A DNA stretch of 64,000 bases from Chryseobacterium sp. ERMR1:04 (GTDB lineage: Bacteria > Bacteroidota > Bacteroidia > Flavobacteriales > Weeksellaceae). Numbering within the stretch: the stretch's first letter is position 1; the number at the start of each line of letters is the position of its first letter. Both the position numbers and the translations under genes were made by a program. Shown here piece after piece: positions 52,193 to 60,445 of the stretch. The DNA lies in assembly GCF_001297705.1 (NCBI RefSeq), contig NZ_LIRF01000003.1, forward strand, positions 620,001-684,000, read 5' to 3'. The notes below the pieces were generated by a model. The model saw only the letters and a program-made list of their open reading frames with translations, ran no database searches and was not told where the DNA came from.

Positions 52193-53572
52193 TTACTTTG
52201 AATAATTTTCAAAAAACAACGGGATACTTTCAATTCCTTTATAGAAATTAAACAATCCGTAGTGTTCGTTTGGAGAGTGAATAGCATCAGAATCCAATCC
52301 GAATCCCATTAACACAGACTTAGCGCCTAACACCTGCTCAAACATCGCGGTAATAGGAATACTACCTCCCCCTCTGAAAGGAAGAACTTCTTTGTCGAAT
52401 GTTGTTTCCATTGCATGTTTTGCAGCCAAGAATTCTTTAGTATCTGTAGGTAAAACGTAAGGCATCCCTCCATGATGTGGCGTTACTTTTACTCTTACGT
52501 TATCCGGAGCAATTTTTATAAAGTGCTTCGTGAACTTTTCTGTGATCTCTTCCGGAGTCTGATAAGGAACCAAACGCATAGAAATTTTAGCAGATGCTTT
52601 AGAAGGAATAACTGTCTTAGCGCCTTCTCCTGTGTAGCCACCCCAAATTCCGTTGCAGTCTAATGTAGGACGGATAGACGTTCTTTCCAACGTTGTATAT
52701 CCTTCTTCGCCTTCTAAGCCTTCTAATCCGATAGATTTTTTGAATTCCTCTGGATTGTCCTCCAATTTATTCATCGCTTCTCTATCATCTTCTGAAACGT
52801 CTTCTACGCTATCATAGAATCCGTCAATTGTAATTTGTCCGTCTTCATCAATCAAATCAGCAATCATTCTTGAAAGAACGTGAATTGGGTTTGGAACCGC
52901 TCCACCGTACAGCCCTGAATGTAAATCTCTGTTCGGACCTTCAATCTCAACTTCCACATAGCTCAACCCTCTTAAACCTGTGGTTACCGTTGGCTGCTCA
53001 TTGCTGTAAATATGAGTATCTGAAATTAAAATACAGTCGCATGATAATTTCTCTTTGTTTTCGTTCACGAAATCTCCTAAGCTTACAGAACCTACTTCTT
53101 CCTCACCTTCTAATATAAATTTAACATTACAAGGAAGAGAATTAGTCTTCATCATCGCTTCAAAAGCTTTCAGGTGCATAAAGAACTGTCCTTTATCATC
53201 AGCTGAACCTCTTGCGAAGATTGCCCCTTCAGGATGAAGTTCTGTCTTCTCGATATACGGCTCAAAAGGTGGTTTTTTCCACAGTTCTAGTGGGTCCGCA
53301 GGTTGAACATCGTAGTGTCCATATACCAACACGGTAGGTAAGTTACTGTCTAAAAACTTTTCACCAAAAACGATAGGATACCCTTTTGTCTGGCATACTT
53401 CAACATTGTCGGCTCCTGCTTTTGTAAGGTATTCTGCAACAACATCTGCACACTTCAATACGTCATCTTTATAAGCAGGGTCTGCAGAAATAGAAGGAAT
53501 TCTTAGTAACTCAAATAATTCATCTACGAAACGTTGTTTGTTTTCGTTAATGTAATTTAATGTCTCTTGCAT
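52193..53572 (-). CDS. M20 family dipeptidase
   Basis: The 459-residue di-zinc peptidase has the metal motif VYGHYDVQP (HxD) near residue 83, ARGSADDKG with the bridging Asp, and EGEEEVGS with the catalytic Glu pair near 149. A late AIHSPNEHYG carries the last His. A dimerisation domain lies between. It probably cleaves dipeptides in the cytoplasm (no signal peptide). It is monocistronic. Confidence 0.93.
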   Translation of the reverse strand: MQETLNYINENKQRFVDELFELLRIPSISADPAYKDDVLKCADVVAEYLTKAGADNVEVCQTKGYPIVFGEKFLDSNLPTVLVYGHYDVQPADPLELWKKPPFEPYIEKTELHPEGAIFARGSADDKGQFFMHLKAFEAMMKTNSLPCNVKFILEGEEEVGSVSLGDFVNENKEKLSCDCILISDTHIYSNEQPTVTTGLRGLSYVEVEIEGPNRDLHSGLYGGAVPNPIHVLSRMIADLIDEDGQITIDGFYDSVEDVSEDDREAMNKLEDNPEEFKKSIGLEGLEGEEGYTTLERTSIRPTLDCNGIWGGYTGEGAKTVIPSKASAKISMRLVPYQTPEEITEKFTKHFIKIAPDNVRVKVTPHHGGMPYVLPTDTKEFLAAKHAMETTFDKEVLPFRGGGSIPITAMFEQVLGAKSVLMGFGLDSDAIHSPNEHYGLFNFYKGIESIPLFFENYSK

Positions 53573-53688
53573 TGTAAAAATTTGTTTCGATAAAATTAAA
53601 AAATATGCCCAGCAGGGGCAAATAAAAACATATGATTTTCTCTAAGTTTGCTATCTTTTGAAAGTTAAGCGTTTAACTAAATAAAAAA

Positions 53689-53710
53689 TATCCTACATTC
53701 CTGTAGGATA
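53689..53710 (-). terminator. Terminator after the small lipoprotein
   Basis: A perfect 9-bp stem (53689-53697 with 53702-53710) has loop TTCC and a T-rich tail on the minus strand. Confidence 0.8.
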
Positions 53711-53733
53711 CTCTTTATATTTTTCTAAAATAA

Positions 53734-54009
53734 TTAGTGTTCAGCTTTAGCTTTATCAGCCTCTGCAGGTTTTACAGCAGCTGTACTATCTGCTTTTGGA
53801 GCTTCAGCCCCGTGTTTTTCAGCGGTAGCCGCTTCTTTATGCTCTGCAGCAGCTTCGTGACCGTGAGCTTCAGTACCTCCCTGGTGATCATCAGAATATC
53901 TCTCTGCTCCTTCTTCCAATTTAATGATATTCTTATTTCCTCCAGCTTGTATCTTTTTACAGCTTACAGCTACAGTTGCAATAGCTAAACATATAATTAA
54001 TTTTCTCAT
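53734..54009 (-). CDS. Small Ala/Glu/Lys/His-rich lipoprotein
   Basis: The 91-residue protein has a lipoprotein signal (MRKLIICLAIATVAVSC; lipobox AVSC, Cys17). The mature part is low-complexity: EAHGHEAAAEHKEAATAEKH and further Ala/Lys/Glu runs, with no globular domain evident. It would sit on a membrane facing the periplasm or surface. The function is unknown. The promoter is one of the best matches in the window. Confidence 0.75.
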   Translation of the reverse strand: MRKLIICLAIATVAVSCKKIQAGGNKNIIKLEEGAERYSDDHQGGTEAHGHEAAAEHKEAATAEKHGAEAPKADSTAAVKPAEADKAKAEH

Positions 54010-54028
54010 GCCTAAATTTTTGATTGCC

Positions 54029-54059
54029 CAAAATTAAGAAAACTTGCTTTTTTCGGCAA
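54029..54059 (-). promoter_or_regulatory. Promoter of the small lipoprotein gene
   Basis: The minus strand has TTG (54057-54059), a 20-nt spacer, and TAATTTTG (54029-54036), a good TTG-N20-TAnnTTTG promoter. Confidence 0.8.
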
Positions 54060-54064
54060 CATTT

Positions 54065-55261
54065 TTATATTGATTTTAAAATAATTTTACCTTTTTTGGA
54101 TTGTGTAAAAATAAGGTAGTGTTCACCACCATCTTTTAATCCGTATTTCTTTTTAAGTTCTTCCGGTTTTAACGGATAATTTTTAGAGATAATATTAAAC
54201 TGCTCTTTCTTTTTAATCTCCTTGCTATCAATCACTTTAACTTCAAAAACTCTTCCCGGAAAATCGGTTATTTTTTCCTCAGAGGTATAAAAGTGACTAT
54301 TAGGATGAAGTTTTTTCAGATTAAATTTTTCAGAAATCAAATTAAAAATTCCTGCCTTTAAAATGGAATGATTAGGAATATAAATGTATTTTTCAGGCTC
54401 AGAATATGTTGCATTGGCATTTTCTTCGTCCCCGAACTGATATTCAAAGTCAGATTCTCCGCTTTCCAAGTTGACGCATTTGCAAATAATCTTCCCGAAA
54501 TTTTCATTGGATAAGAAGACAACCACTTCTTTTACGTCATTTTTCAATGCAATAATTTCAATTCTGAAAATATTAGGCAATACGGAAACTAGGTATTTTA
54601 GATCGATCAATGGAGACAGTTTGATCACCACTTCATTTGAAATAGAAAGTAATTTTTTCTGAATTTCAAGAATATTAGGTGAAAGATCTTCCAATAAGAA
54701 GACTTTGTTTTTATTATTATCTCTTCTCGCAGGATCTAAATAAACAACGTCAAAGCTTTCCTGATTTTCAGCAAGGAAATCCTCCAGTTTATGATTGATA
54801 AATTTCGCTTTCTTTTCTAAGACAGTCCAATTGTGTTCTACAATCTCCAAAAGCTCAGAATTCTGCTCAATAAGGGTAATTTCATCAAAATTTTGAGACA
54901 GATAATAGGCATCAATTCCGAAACCACTGGTCAGATCAATGAATTTCTTTCCTTTTAAAATTTCAGATTTATACAACGCTGTTTTTTCGGAAGAAGACTG
55001 CTCTAAATTAAGTTGCGGTGGAAAAATAATTCCTTCTTTCAATAAAAACGGAAATTTCCTCTGCGCGACTTGCTTTCCTTTGATTTGTTGGACAATTTCC
55101 TGCATGGAAACCTCAGGAAATGGAGATTTTTTTAATAATAGTGAATGCAAGTCTGTGTTTAGATTTGCATTGATATAGTTTTGAATGTCTTGATTTAATA
55201 CTTTATTTCCCACAGATCTGTAAGATTCTTTTATATAAAATGCTTCGACTTCGCTCAGCAT
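54065..55261 (-). CDS. Class I SAM methyltransferase with THUMP-like domain
   Basis: The 398-residue protein has the SAM motif FIDLTSGFGIDAYYL near residues 107-121, then VVYLDPARRD near 172. A C-terminal THUMP-like region (about 300-398) contains FPGRVFEVK and LKKKYGLKDGGEHYLIFTQS. It probably methylates RNA. The ATG at 55261 lies inside a 25-bp inverted repeat, so the first nine codons (MLSEVEAFY) come from the repeat. A GTG at 55213 (GNKVLNQD) may be the original start. Confidence 0.8.
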   Translation of the reverse strand: MLSEVEAFYIKESYRSVGNKVLNQDIQNYINANLNTDLHSLLLKKSPFPEVSMQEIVQQIKGKQVAQRKFPFLLKEGIIFPPQLNLEQSSSEKTALYKSEILKGKKFIDLTSGFGIDAYYLSQNFDEITLIEQNSELLEIVEHNWTVLEKKAKFINHKLEDFLAENQESFDVVYLDPARRDNNKNKVFLLEDLSPNILEIQKKLLSISNEVVIKLSPLIDLKYLVSVLPNIFRIEIIALKNDVKEVVVFLSNENFGKIICKCVNLESGESDFEYQFGDEENANATYSEPEKYIYIPNHSILKAGIFNLISEKFNLKKLHPNSHFYTSEEKITDFPGRVFEVKVIDSKEIKKKEQFNIISKNYPLKPEELKKKYGLKDGGEHYLIFTQSKKGKIILKSI

Positions 55262-55320
55262 GACAACGCTACAAAATGACGTTTAGTATTAGAGATGTCA
55301 TGCTGAGCGAAGTCGAAGCA
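55241..55320. repeat. Perfect 25-bp inverted repeat
   Basis: The arms are 55241-55265 and 55296-55320, identical as inverted copies, with a 30-bp spacer. The core is GCTTCGACTTCGCTCAGCAT. I know this core as a dispersed intergenic repeat in Flavobacteriia; its carrier is not identified here. Confidence 0.88.
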
Positions 55321-55341
55321 TCCTTTTATTTTATTAGAAAT

Positions 55342-55782
55342 TTATCTTTTATAAAAAATATAATCTGTCAATATAGGAGCAATTCCGTTTTGTTTTAATA
55401 AAGAATTGATCTGCCCTCGGTGATATGTTGAATGGTTGATGGCCTGAAAAAGCATTTCAAAAATACTGTTTTCAAACTTTGTACCTTTTGAATTTTGATA
55501 TTCAATTCTTTGGTCAACATCTGAACTTTCAACAATTTGAATGCTTTTCTTAAAGTTTTGATGATTAATTTCCTGCAAATTTTCAAAAGGATTCATCTGC
55601 CAAACTTCGAAAGATGCTTCCCTTAAAACTCTTGAGTTCCAGATTTGCTGGGCATTCAACGTATGATTAATCAAACTGATCATCTTTTCATCGACCTTTT
55701 CGAGGTTTTCAGAAATAACTTTTATCATTTCTTGGTTGAAATGATAGGTATATTCAAATAAATCGATTAGTTTTTCTTTCAT
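55342..55782 (-). CDS. DinB family protein
   Basis: The 146-residue four-helix protein of the DinB/YfiT-like fold has metal-ligand His residues in INHTLNAQQIW near 40 and in AINHSTYHRGQ near 114-124. Members include thiol transferases and unknown enzymes; no substrate can be assigned. Its ATG overlaps the mutA stop (TAATG), so the two are translationally coupled. Confidence 0.85.
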   Translation of the reverse strand: MKEKLIDLFEYTYHFNQEMIKVISENLEKVDEKMISLINHTLNAQQIWNSRVLREASFEVWQMNPFENLQEINHQNFKKSIQIVESSDVDQRIEYQNSKGTKFENSIFEMLFQAINHSTYHRGQINSLLKQNGIAPILTDYIFYKR

Positions 55783-56945
55783 TATTCAAACATCTCAGCC
55801 CAACGAACAGCTTTTATTTCCTTTTCGTCATACAATTCAGCAATTGATTTTTTAACGTCTAATTTTGGATATAAATTAACTCCGATGATTTTGATCTTAC
55901 CTTCTTCTACCCATTGCTGCTCTTCAATAGCCTGATTGTAGATCTTTTTCTGAAGTATTCCTTGCTTTAAAAGTTCCAGATATCCTCCAGCCTCTTCAAT
56001 TTCTACAAAGAAAGCCCAAGACTTTTCTGCGATCTGCTGAGTAATATCTTCAACATAATAACTTCCGTTAGCCGCATCTTCAAAGACATTGATAATACAT
56101 TCGTATGCCAAAACAATCTGCTGTTTGAAAGATATTTCTTCTGAGTTTTCAGTGCTTTTTCCGACAGCATAATTCGTGCTGTATACAGCATCTGCTCCAC
56201 CAATCATTGCAGAAGCAAGTTCTAATGTTGAGCGAATAAGATTATTCTCACTGTCTACAGTTGCTTTATTTCTTAATGAAGTTTCTGCAAAAATATAAGG
56301 AATCTCATCTAATCCGTATTCTTTAGAGAGTTGGTTAAAAACCAGTTTAAAAGCTCTCAGCTTCGCTGTTTCAAAGAAATAATTTCCTCCTACCGCAATT
56401 TTGAATATTAATTTATTTACAATTTCCTGTCCGTAAACTTCTATCAGTTCTTTCGCTTTTGCCAAAGCAATCCCTAATTGCTGATAAATCGAAGCTCCGG
56501 CATTTTGATGAAGGGAAATATCAACACAAATGTTTCTTTTAAAATCTTTTGCTAATAATTCTTTTGCCAGCTGATCATCAATTGTTCCATTTTTTTCATC
56601 GAATACATCAATCAAAGAAAAATACTGATCGTTATCTTCAGGACTTATATGTTCCGCCAACTCTTTATTATGAATGAAAATTGTTTTTTCATCAAGATTT
56701 TCAACATTATGATCCAATATAAAAGCGAAAACATCATCTTCTAAGCTTTCATGATACTTTGCCACCAAATGTGTACTTTCTTCAACTTTTGGAAGGTTTA
56801 CTAAAGGCTTTTGAACCGAATCGTAAAAAGGTTTCACCTCAATTCCTTCTAAATTTTCTTTTTTCAGAATGGTGTAAATATCTTCTGTCTTAAGTTGCTT
56901 TTTTACTAAATTTTCCCAGTTGGGAAAAGTATCTGTATTTGACAT
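55782..56945 (-). CDS. mutA: Methylmalonyl-CoA mutase small-subunit-like protein
   Basis: The 387-residue protein has the mutase TIM-barrel features: FPNWENLVKKQL at the start, ICVDISLHQNAGASIYQQLG near 145, AVGGNYFFETAKLRAF near 190, and SAMIGGADAVYSTNYAVG near 250. It lacks a B12-binding domain, as expected of the non-catalytic beta subunit, and is shorter than most. The catalytic alpha subunit is not in the window. It lies downstream of divIC and overlaps dinB by one base. Confidence 0.85.
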   Translation of the reverse strand: MSNTDTFPNWENLVKKQLKTEDIYTILKKENLEGIEVKPFYDSVQKPLVNLPKVEESTHLVAKYHESLEDDVFAFILDHNVENLDEKTIFIHNKELAEHISPEDNDQYFSLIDVFDEKNGTIDDQLAKELLAKDFKRNICVDISLHQNAGASIYQQLGIALAKAKELIEVYGQEIVNKLIFKIAVGGNYFFETAKLRAFKLVFNQLSKEYGLDEIPYIFAETSLRNKATVDSENNLIRSTLELASAMIGGADAVYSTNYAVGKSTENSEEISFKQQIVLAYECIINVFEDAANGSYYVEDITQQIAEKSWAFFVEIEEAGGYLELLKQGILQKKIYNQAIEEQQWVEEGKIKIIGVNLYPKLDVKKSIAELYDEKEIKAVRWAEMFE

Positions 56946-56953
56946 ATCAATTA

Positions 56954-56981
56954 TAAGTAATGAGTAATAGGTAATTAGTAA
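56954..56981 (-). repeat. Heptad repeats before mutA
   Basis: Four consecutive 7-bp units of type TNNGTAA (TAAGTAA, TGAGTAA, TAGGTAA, TTAGTAA) lie in the divIC-mutA spacer. They have the same unit as the menB-menA element, but no inverted partner is seen. Confidence 0.75.
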
Positions 56982-57045
56982 TCCAATAAATCTTTAAAAA
57001 TCAACTAGCAAAATGAATTGACTCATCATCATTCGCTTTTTTAAA

Positions 57046-57402
57046 TTATTTCTTAGCAACATTTGTGCTGTCAACAACCAAAATAAAGATTTCTTCATTT
57101 GGCTTTTTCATAAAATAATTTTCTCTTGCGTATTTTTCTTTTTCCGATTTATTGTTCATTAGTTTCTTATAAAACGTGTCATTTTTTGCATATTCCGTTT
57201 TATAATATTCTAATTGTTCTTCGTATTTACTGATCTCACCATTGAGTTCATTAATAACCAAGAACGAAGTTTTATCAAAGAAAACCATCCAAACCAAGAA
57301 CAGACAGATCGTAAGGAGATACTTATTAAAAATATAATTCTTAATAAATATAAAAGTCTCTGACTTAGGTTTAATTTCTTTAATAAGTTTGTTCTCTTCC
57401 AT
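57046..57402 (-). CDS. FtsB/DivIC-type septum formation initiator
   Basis: The 118-residue bitopic membrane protein has a basic cytoplasmic N terminus, one TM helix (about 28-48, LLTICLFLVWMVFFDKTSFL) and a periplasmic coiled coil (about 50-75). It ends with the family motif KYARENYFMKKPNEEIF. It would take part in divisome assembly with FtsL and FtsQ. It starts 1 nt after udk, so it shares that transcript. Confidence 0.85.
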   Translation of the reverse strand: MEENKLIKEIKPKSETFIFIKNYIFNKYLLTICLFLVWMVFFDKTSFLVINELNGEISKYEEQLEYYKTEYAKNDTFYKKLMNNKSEKEKYARENYFMKKPNEEIFILVVDSTNVAKK

Positions 57403-57403
57403 T

Positions 57404-58018
57404 TTAGTGTTTTCTCAACGAGTTTTTAATAACGGTAGTTAAAAAATCAATCGCTACGGAATTTTGTCTCATATTTGGAATAATAAGATCGGCCTCGTTT
57501 TTAGAGGGCTCAATAAATTCCTGATGCATTGGTTTTAAAGTAGTCTGATAACGGTGTAATACTTCACTCAAATCTCTTCCCCTTTCCTGTGTATCTCTCC
57601 TGATACGCCTTATTAACCTTTCGTCAGAGTCTGCATGCACAAATACCTTCAAATCAAACTCTTTCAATAGTTCCTTATTTGTAAGTACCAAAATACCTTC
57701 TACCACCAATACATTTTTAGGTTCTACGGTAACATGATCTCCAGTTCTGGAATGGGTTACAAAGCTATAAATAGGCTGCTCTATCGCCTCATTGTTTTTC
57801 AGCGCTTTTACGTGCTTTAGCATCAGTTCAAAATCTATAGACTTTGGGTGATCATAATTCAGTGCTTCTCTTTCTGTTAGCGTTAAATTATGATTATCAT
57901 GGTAATAATTATCCTGAGATAAAATATTCATTCCTTCGATATCAAGCTGTTGAATAATTTTATCCACAACCGTAGTTTTGCCGGATCCTGTACCTCCTGC
58001 AATTCCTATTACTAGCAT
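57404..58018 (-). CDS. udk: Uridine kinase
   Basis: The 204-residue P-loop kinase phosphorylates uridine and cytidine in pyrimidine salvage. Walker A is GGTGSGKTT (residues 7-15), SQDNYYHD is near 40, YDHPKSIDFE is near 65, and the lid ERLIRRIRRDTQERGR is near 135. The start is the ATG at 58018; the longer frame from 58099 would cross the promoter. It heads the udk-divIC-mutA-dinB cluster. Confidence 0.94.
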   Translation of the reverse strand: MLVIGIAGGTGSGKTTVVDKIIQQLDIEGMNILSQDNYYHDNHNLTLTEREALNYDHPKSIDFELMLKHVKALKNNEAIEQPIYSFVTHSRTGDHVTVEPKNVLVVEGILVLTNKELLKEFDLKVFVHADSDERLIRRIRRDTQERGRDLSEVLHRYQTTLKPMHQEFIEPSKNEADLIIPNMRQNSVAIDFLTTVIKNSLRKH

Positions 58019-58043
58019 TCTTTTTGTTTCTATATAGTTTTTA

Positions 58044-58071
58044 CAAATATACCATTTTAGATCAATGCAAA
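58044..58071 (-). promoter_or_regulatory. Promoter of the udk operon
   Basis: The minus strand has TTTG (58068-58071), a 16-nt spacer and TATATTTG (58044-58051). The leader to the udk ATG is about 20 nt. Confidence 0.75.
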
Positions 58072-58103
58072 TAAAATAATGGGCACGGAATTTATCCAAT
58101 AAA

Positions 58104-58132
58104 AAAATCCGATGCTTAAAACACCGGATTTT
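58104..58132 (-). terminator. Terminator after the M36-like protease
   Basis: An 8-bp stem (58104-58111 with 58125-58132) has a T-rich tail on the minus strand. It isolates the protease gene from udk. Confidence 0.7.
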
Positions 58133-58150
58133 AATAGAAATTATATGCTC

Positions 58151-59995
58151 TTATTTTTTGATAAATTTAGTGGATAAACCTAATCCTTTACTACTCAAAA
58201 TATAGTTTCCTGTCTGAAGATGAGAAACATTAATTGTATTTTTACCATTATTAATCGTGGTTTCTAATACTTTTCTTCCTTCCATATTGTAGATTTCTAC
58301 TTTTTCCTCTTTGTTTATTTTCATTGAAATATTTAAGATATCAGAAACGGGATTCGGATAAATTGCAATAAGTTCTTTTTTAGAAATATCATCTACACTT
58401 AACTGACAATTGTAAGCCGGTAAAACATATCCTGCAGCAGTAAACTCCTCCGTCATTACTGTAATATCTCCACATGCGAATCCGAATTGCCCCAACATGT
58501 CTATAGCAGCCTGTCTCACAGCAATTGCAGCGTTTTGTTGATTAGTGCTTGAACCCGTCATTGTTAGACCTTCTAAAAAGGCTCTATCTGTTTTTGCTCT
58601 TCCAATTCTATCATATATTCTCATTAAAGCGGAAGCCCATATTTGCCCTCTTGTATGGATTGCGCCGGATCCCGGATACAAAACGGTATAATTTGTAATT
58701 CTCCCTGACCAATATTCATTATGCCCGTCCCAACTAAACATCCAGTTATAAGCTGCTGCCGACGAAGGCCATTGACCCAAACTTCTGCTGTATGATTGCG
58801 CCCAATAGTCTCCACAACCTTCACTTAGCCCCTGAACCTGAGATAAACTTCCGTTGGTTAACCAATCATGAACACCGTGCCCTAATTCATGCAAAATAAC
58901 GTCTGCATCTTCAGCATCATCTACTCCTCCTTCTCCGAATACTAATCTACCACTGCTGTAGTATGAATTATCATCACCATCCACCCCATGTGGGTCATAC
59001 CACAATATTCCACCATTCGTTAGTGGTTTACATACAATATTTAATGTTTCATTGATGTAACGTAAACTGTTATCAATATGCCAATACGCATTTACAGCTT
59101 CAAATCCCTGATCATTTCTATTAAATAAGAATTGATTGGTTGCTTGGGTAAAAAGCCCTGTAGCAGGCGCCTCAAGCTCTTTGATTTCTGCATAAGATCC
59201 TTTTAACTTATATACACCTCCTGTGAAATCTAATTCTGGTATGGTCACTAACGTTCTTGCTGCATCTAAACTTGCGTTGGTAGCGTCATTATTGTCTACA
59301 TATTGCCCTCCATAAGCCATCTGCATTTTAGAAAGCGGATCTGGATTGAAGATATATCCGGAGCCAGAAACAAGAACTTTCTTAGCGCTTATTTCTTTCT
59401 TTTGATTTTTTTTTGAAGGTTTTGGATTCTCGTTTTTATCATGATGATAATTAGCGATATCTTTTACGCTGATTACATTGCCGTTTTGTGCGTCTACAAT
59501 TGTTTCCCAACTTCCCGGATGATCATGAGAGCTTGTAAGCACTCTGTAAACAAGCTTTGTATCTCCTGATTCGGTAAGATAAACGAAAAGTTTATTTTCT
59601 TCAAAAGTTATTTCACCTTTTGTTTTGGAAGCTACATGAGCCTTCTTAAGAGCTTCTGAATCTGTAAAAGATGGATTTGTACTGATGTCTTTTACCTCTT
59701 TTTTCAAACTTTCCGAAGAAGTATATGTGATTTTCCCCTCTTTATTAAAGTGCACTACGATTTCTGATTGAAAAACAGGCACATTTTTAATCATCTGTTG
59801 AAAACGCAGAGTCTCTCCAGCACTTCCTTTCTTTACAAAGTTTAATTGGAGTTGACTAAAGTTTTGAACGCCTAAGTTTCTGGAGTTTTCATTGATCCAT
59901 TTTTTTGCAGGAGCTTCCCAAGAAGATTGCTGAGCTAATAATCCTGAGCATGAAATAACACAGCCCAGTATTAAAGAATTAATTTTTAAATTCAT
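58151..59995 (-). CDS. Secreted fungalysin/M4-like metalloprotease with T9SS domain
   Basis: The 614-residue protein has a signal peptide (ending LLAQ), an FTP/PepSY-type propeptide (about 25-185) and a gluzincin catalytic domain. The zinc motif HELGH is at about 369-373, and the third ligand Glu lies in GLSEGCGDYW near 392. A type A T9SS sorting domain begins YPNPVSDILN near residue 542. It is exported via T9SS and degrades extracellular protein. The ATG at 59995 is preferred over a TTG at 60010. Confidence 0.9.
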   Translation of the reverse strand: MNLKINSLILGCVISCSGLLAQQSSWEAPAKKWINENSRNLGVQNFSQLQLNFVKKGSAGETLRFQQMIKNVPVFQSEIVVHFNKEGKITYTSSESLKKEVKDISTNPSFTDSEALKKAHVASKTKGEITFEENKLFVYLTESGDTKLVYRVLTSSHDHPGSWETIVDAQNGNVISVKDIANYHHDKNENPKPSKKNQKKEISAKKVLVSGSGYIFNPDPLSKMQMAYGGQYVDNNDATNASLDAARTLVTIPELDFTGGVYKLKGSYAEIKELEAPATGLFTQATNQFLFNRNDQGFEAVNAYWHIDNSLRYINETLNIVCKPLTNGGILWYDPHGVDGDDNSYYSSGRLVFGEGGVDDAEDADVILHELGHGVHDWLTNGSLSQVQGLSEGCGDYWAQSYSRSLGQWPSSAAAYNWMFSWDGHNEYWSGRITNYTVLYPGSGAIHTRGQIWASALMRIYDRIGRAKTDRAFLEGLTMTGSSTNQQNAAIAVRQAAIDMLGQFGFACGDITVMTEEFTAAGYVLPAYNCQLSVDDISKKELIAIYPNPVSDILNISMKINKEEKVEIYNMEGRKVLETTINNGKNTINVSHLQTGNYILSSKGLGLSTKFIKK

Positions 59996-60097
59996 ATTTT
60001 GTTTTTTCAAGTACTCTAAATTAACAAAATATTATGAAAACACACCTCTTATTTAATATTAATTCAACAATGAATGAATTTAGATAACGAAAATAAA

Positions 60098-60123
60098 AAA
60101 GCTCTAACCAATGTTAGAGCTTT
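60098..60123 (-). terminator. Terminator after clpS
   Basis: A perfect 11-bp stem (60098-60108 with 60113-60123) has loop CAAT and a T-rich tail on the minus strand. Confidence 0.85.
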
Positions 60124-60126
60124 ACT

Positions 60127-60432
60127 TTATACGATTTCACTTGTTAATTCCCTTGAAAGTAGTCTTTCATGCATGGGTTTTAAAACATCCATAGATCCTG
60201 TTTTTACTGTGCACTTCCCTTTGTAATGTATCAAGATCGTGCATTGCTCGGCCTGTTCAAGAGTATGTTTGCAAATTTCCATCAGACAATCAATCACATA
60301 ATCAAAAGTGTGAATGTCATCGTTATGCAAGATCAATTTATAAACATCATCCGTTTCCTCCATTACGAGTACTTCTTCTTCATATTGACGTTTCGGATCT
60401 TCGTAATCTTTTATACTGTTATAAAAAATCAT
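60127..60432 (-). CDS. clpS: ATP-dependent Clp protease adaptor ClpS
   Basis: The 101-residue adaptor delivers N-degron substrates to ClpAP/ClpCP. The core motif LILHNDDIHTFDYVIDCLME (about 32-51) contains the Asn-Asp-Asp substrate pocket. AEQCTILIHYKGKCTVKTGS carries the conserved His region. It follows the CorC-like gene by 13 nt on the same strand. Confidence 0.92.
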   Translation of the reverse strand: MIFYNSIKDYEDPKRQYEEEVLVMEETDDVYKLILHNDDIHTFDYVIDCLMEICKHTLEQAEQCTILIHYKGKCTVKTGSMDVLKPMHERLLSRELTSEIV

Positions 60433-60445
60433 TATTTAATTATTT

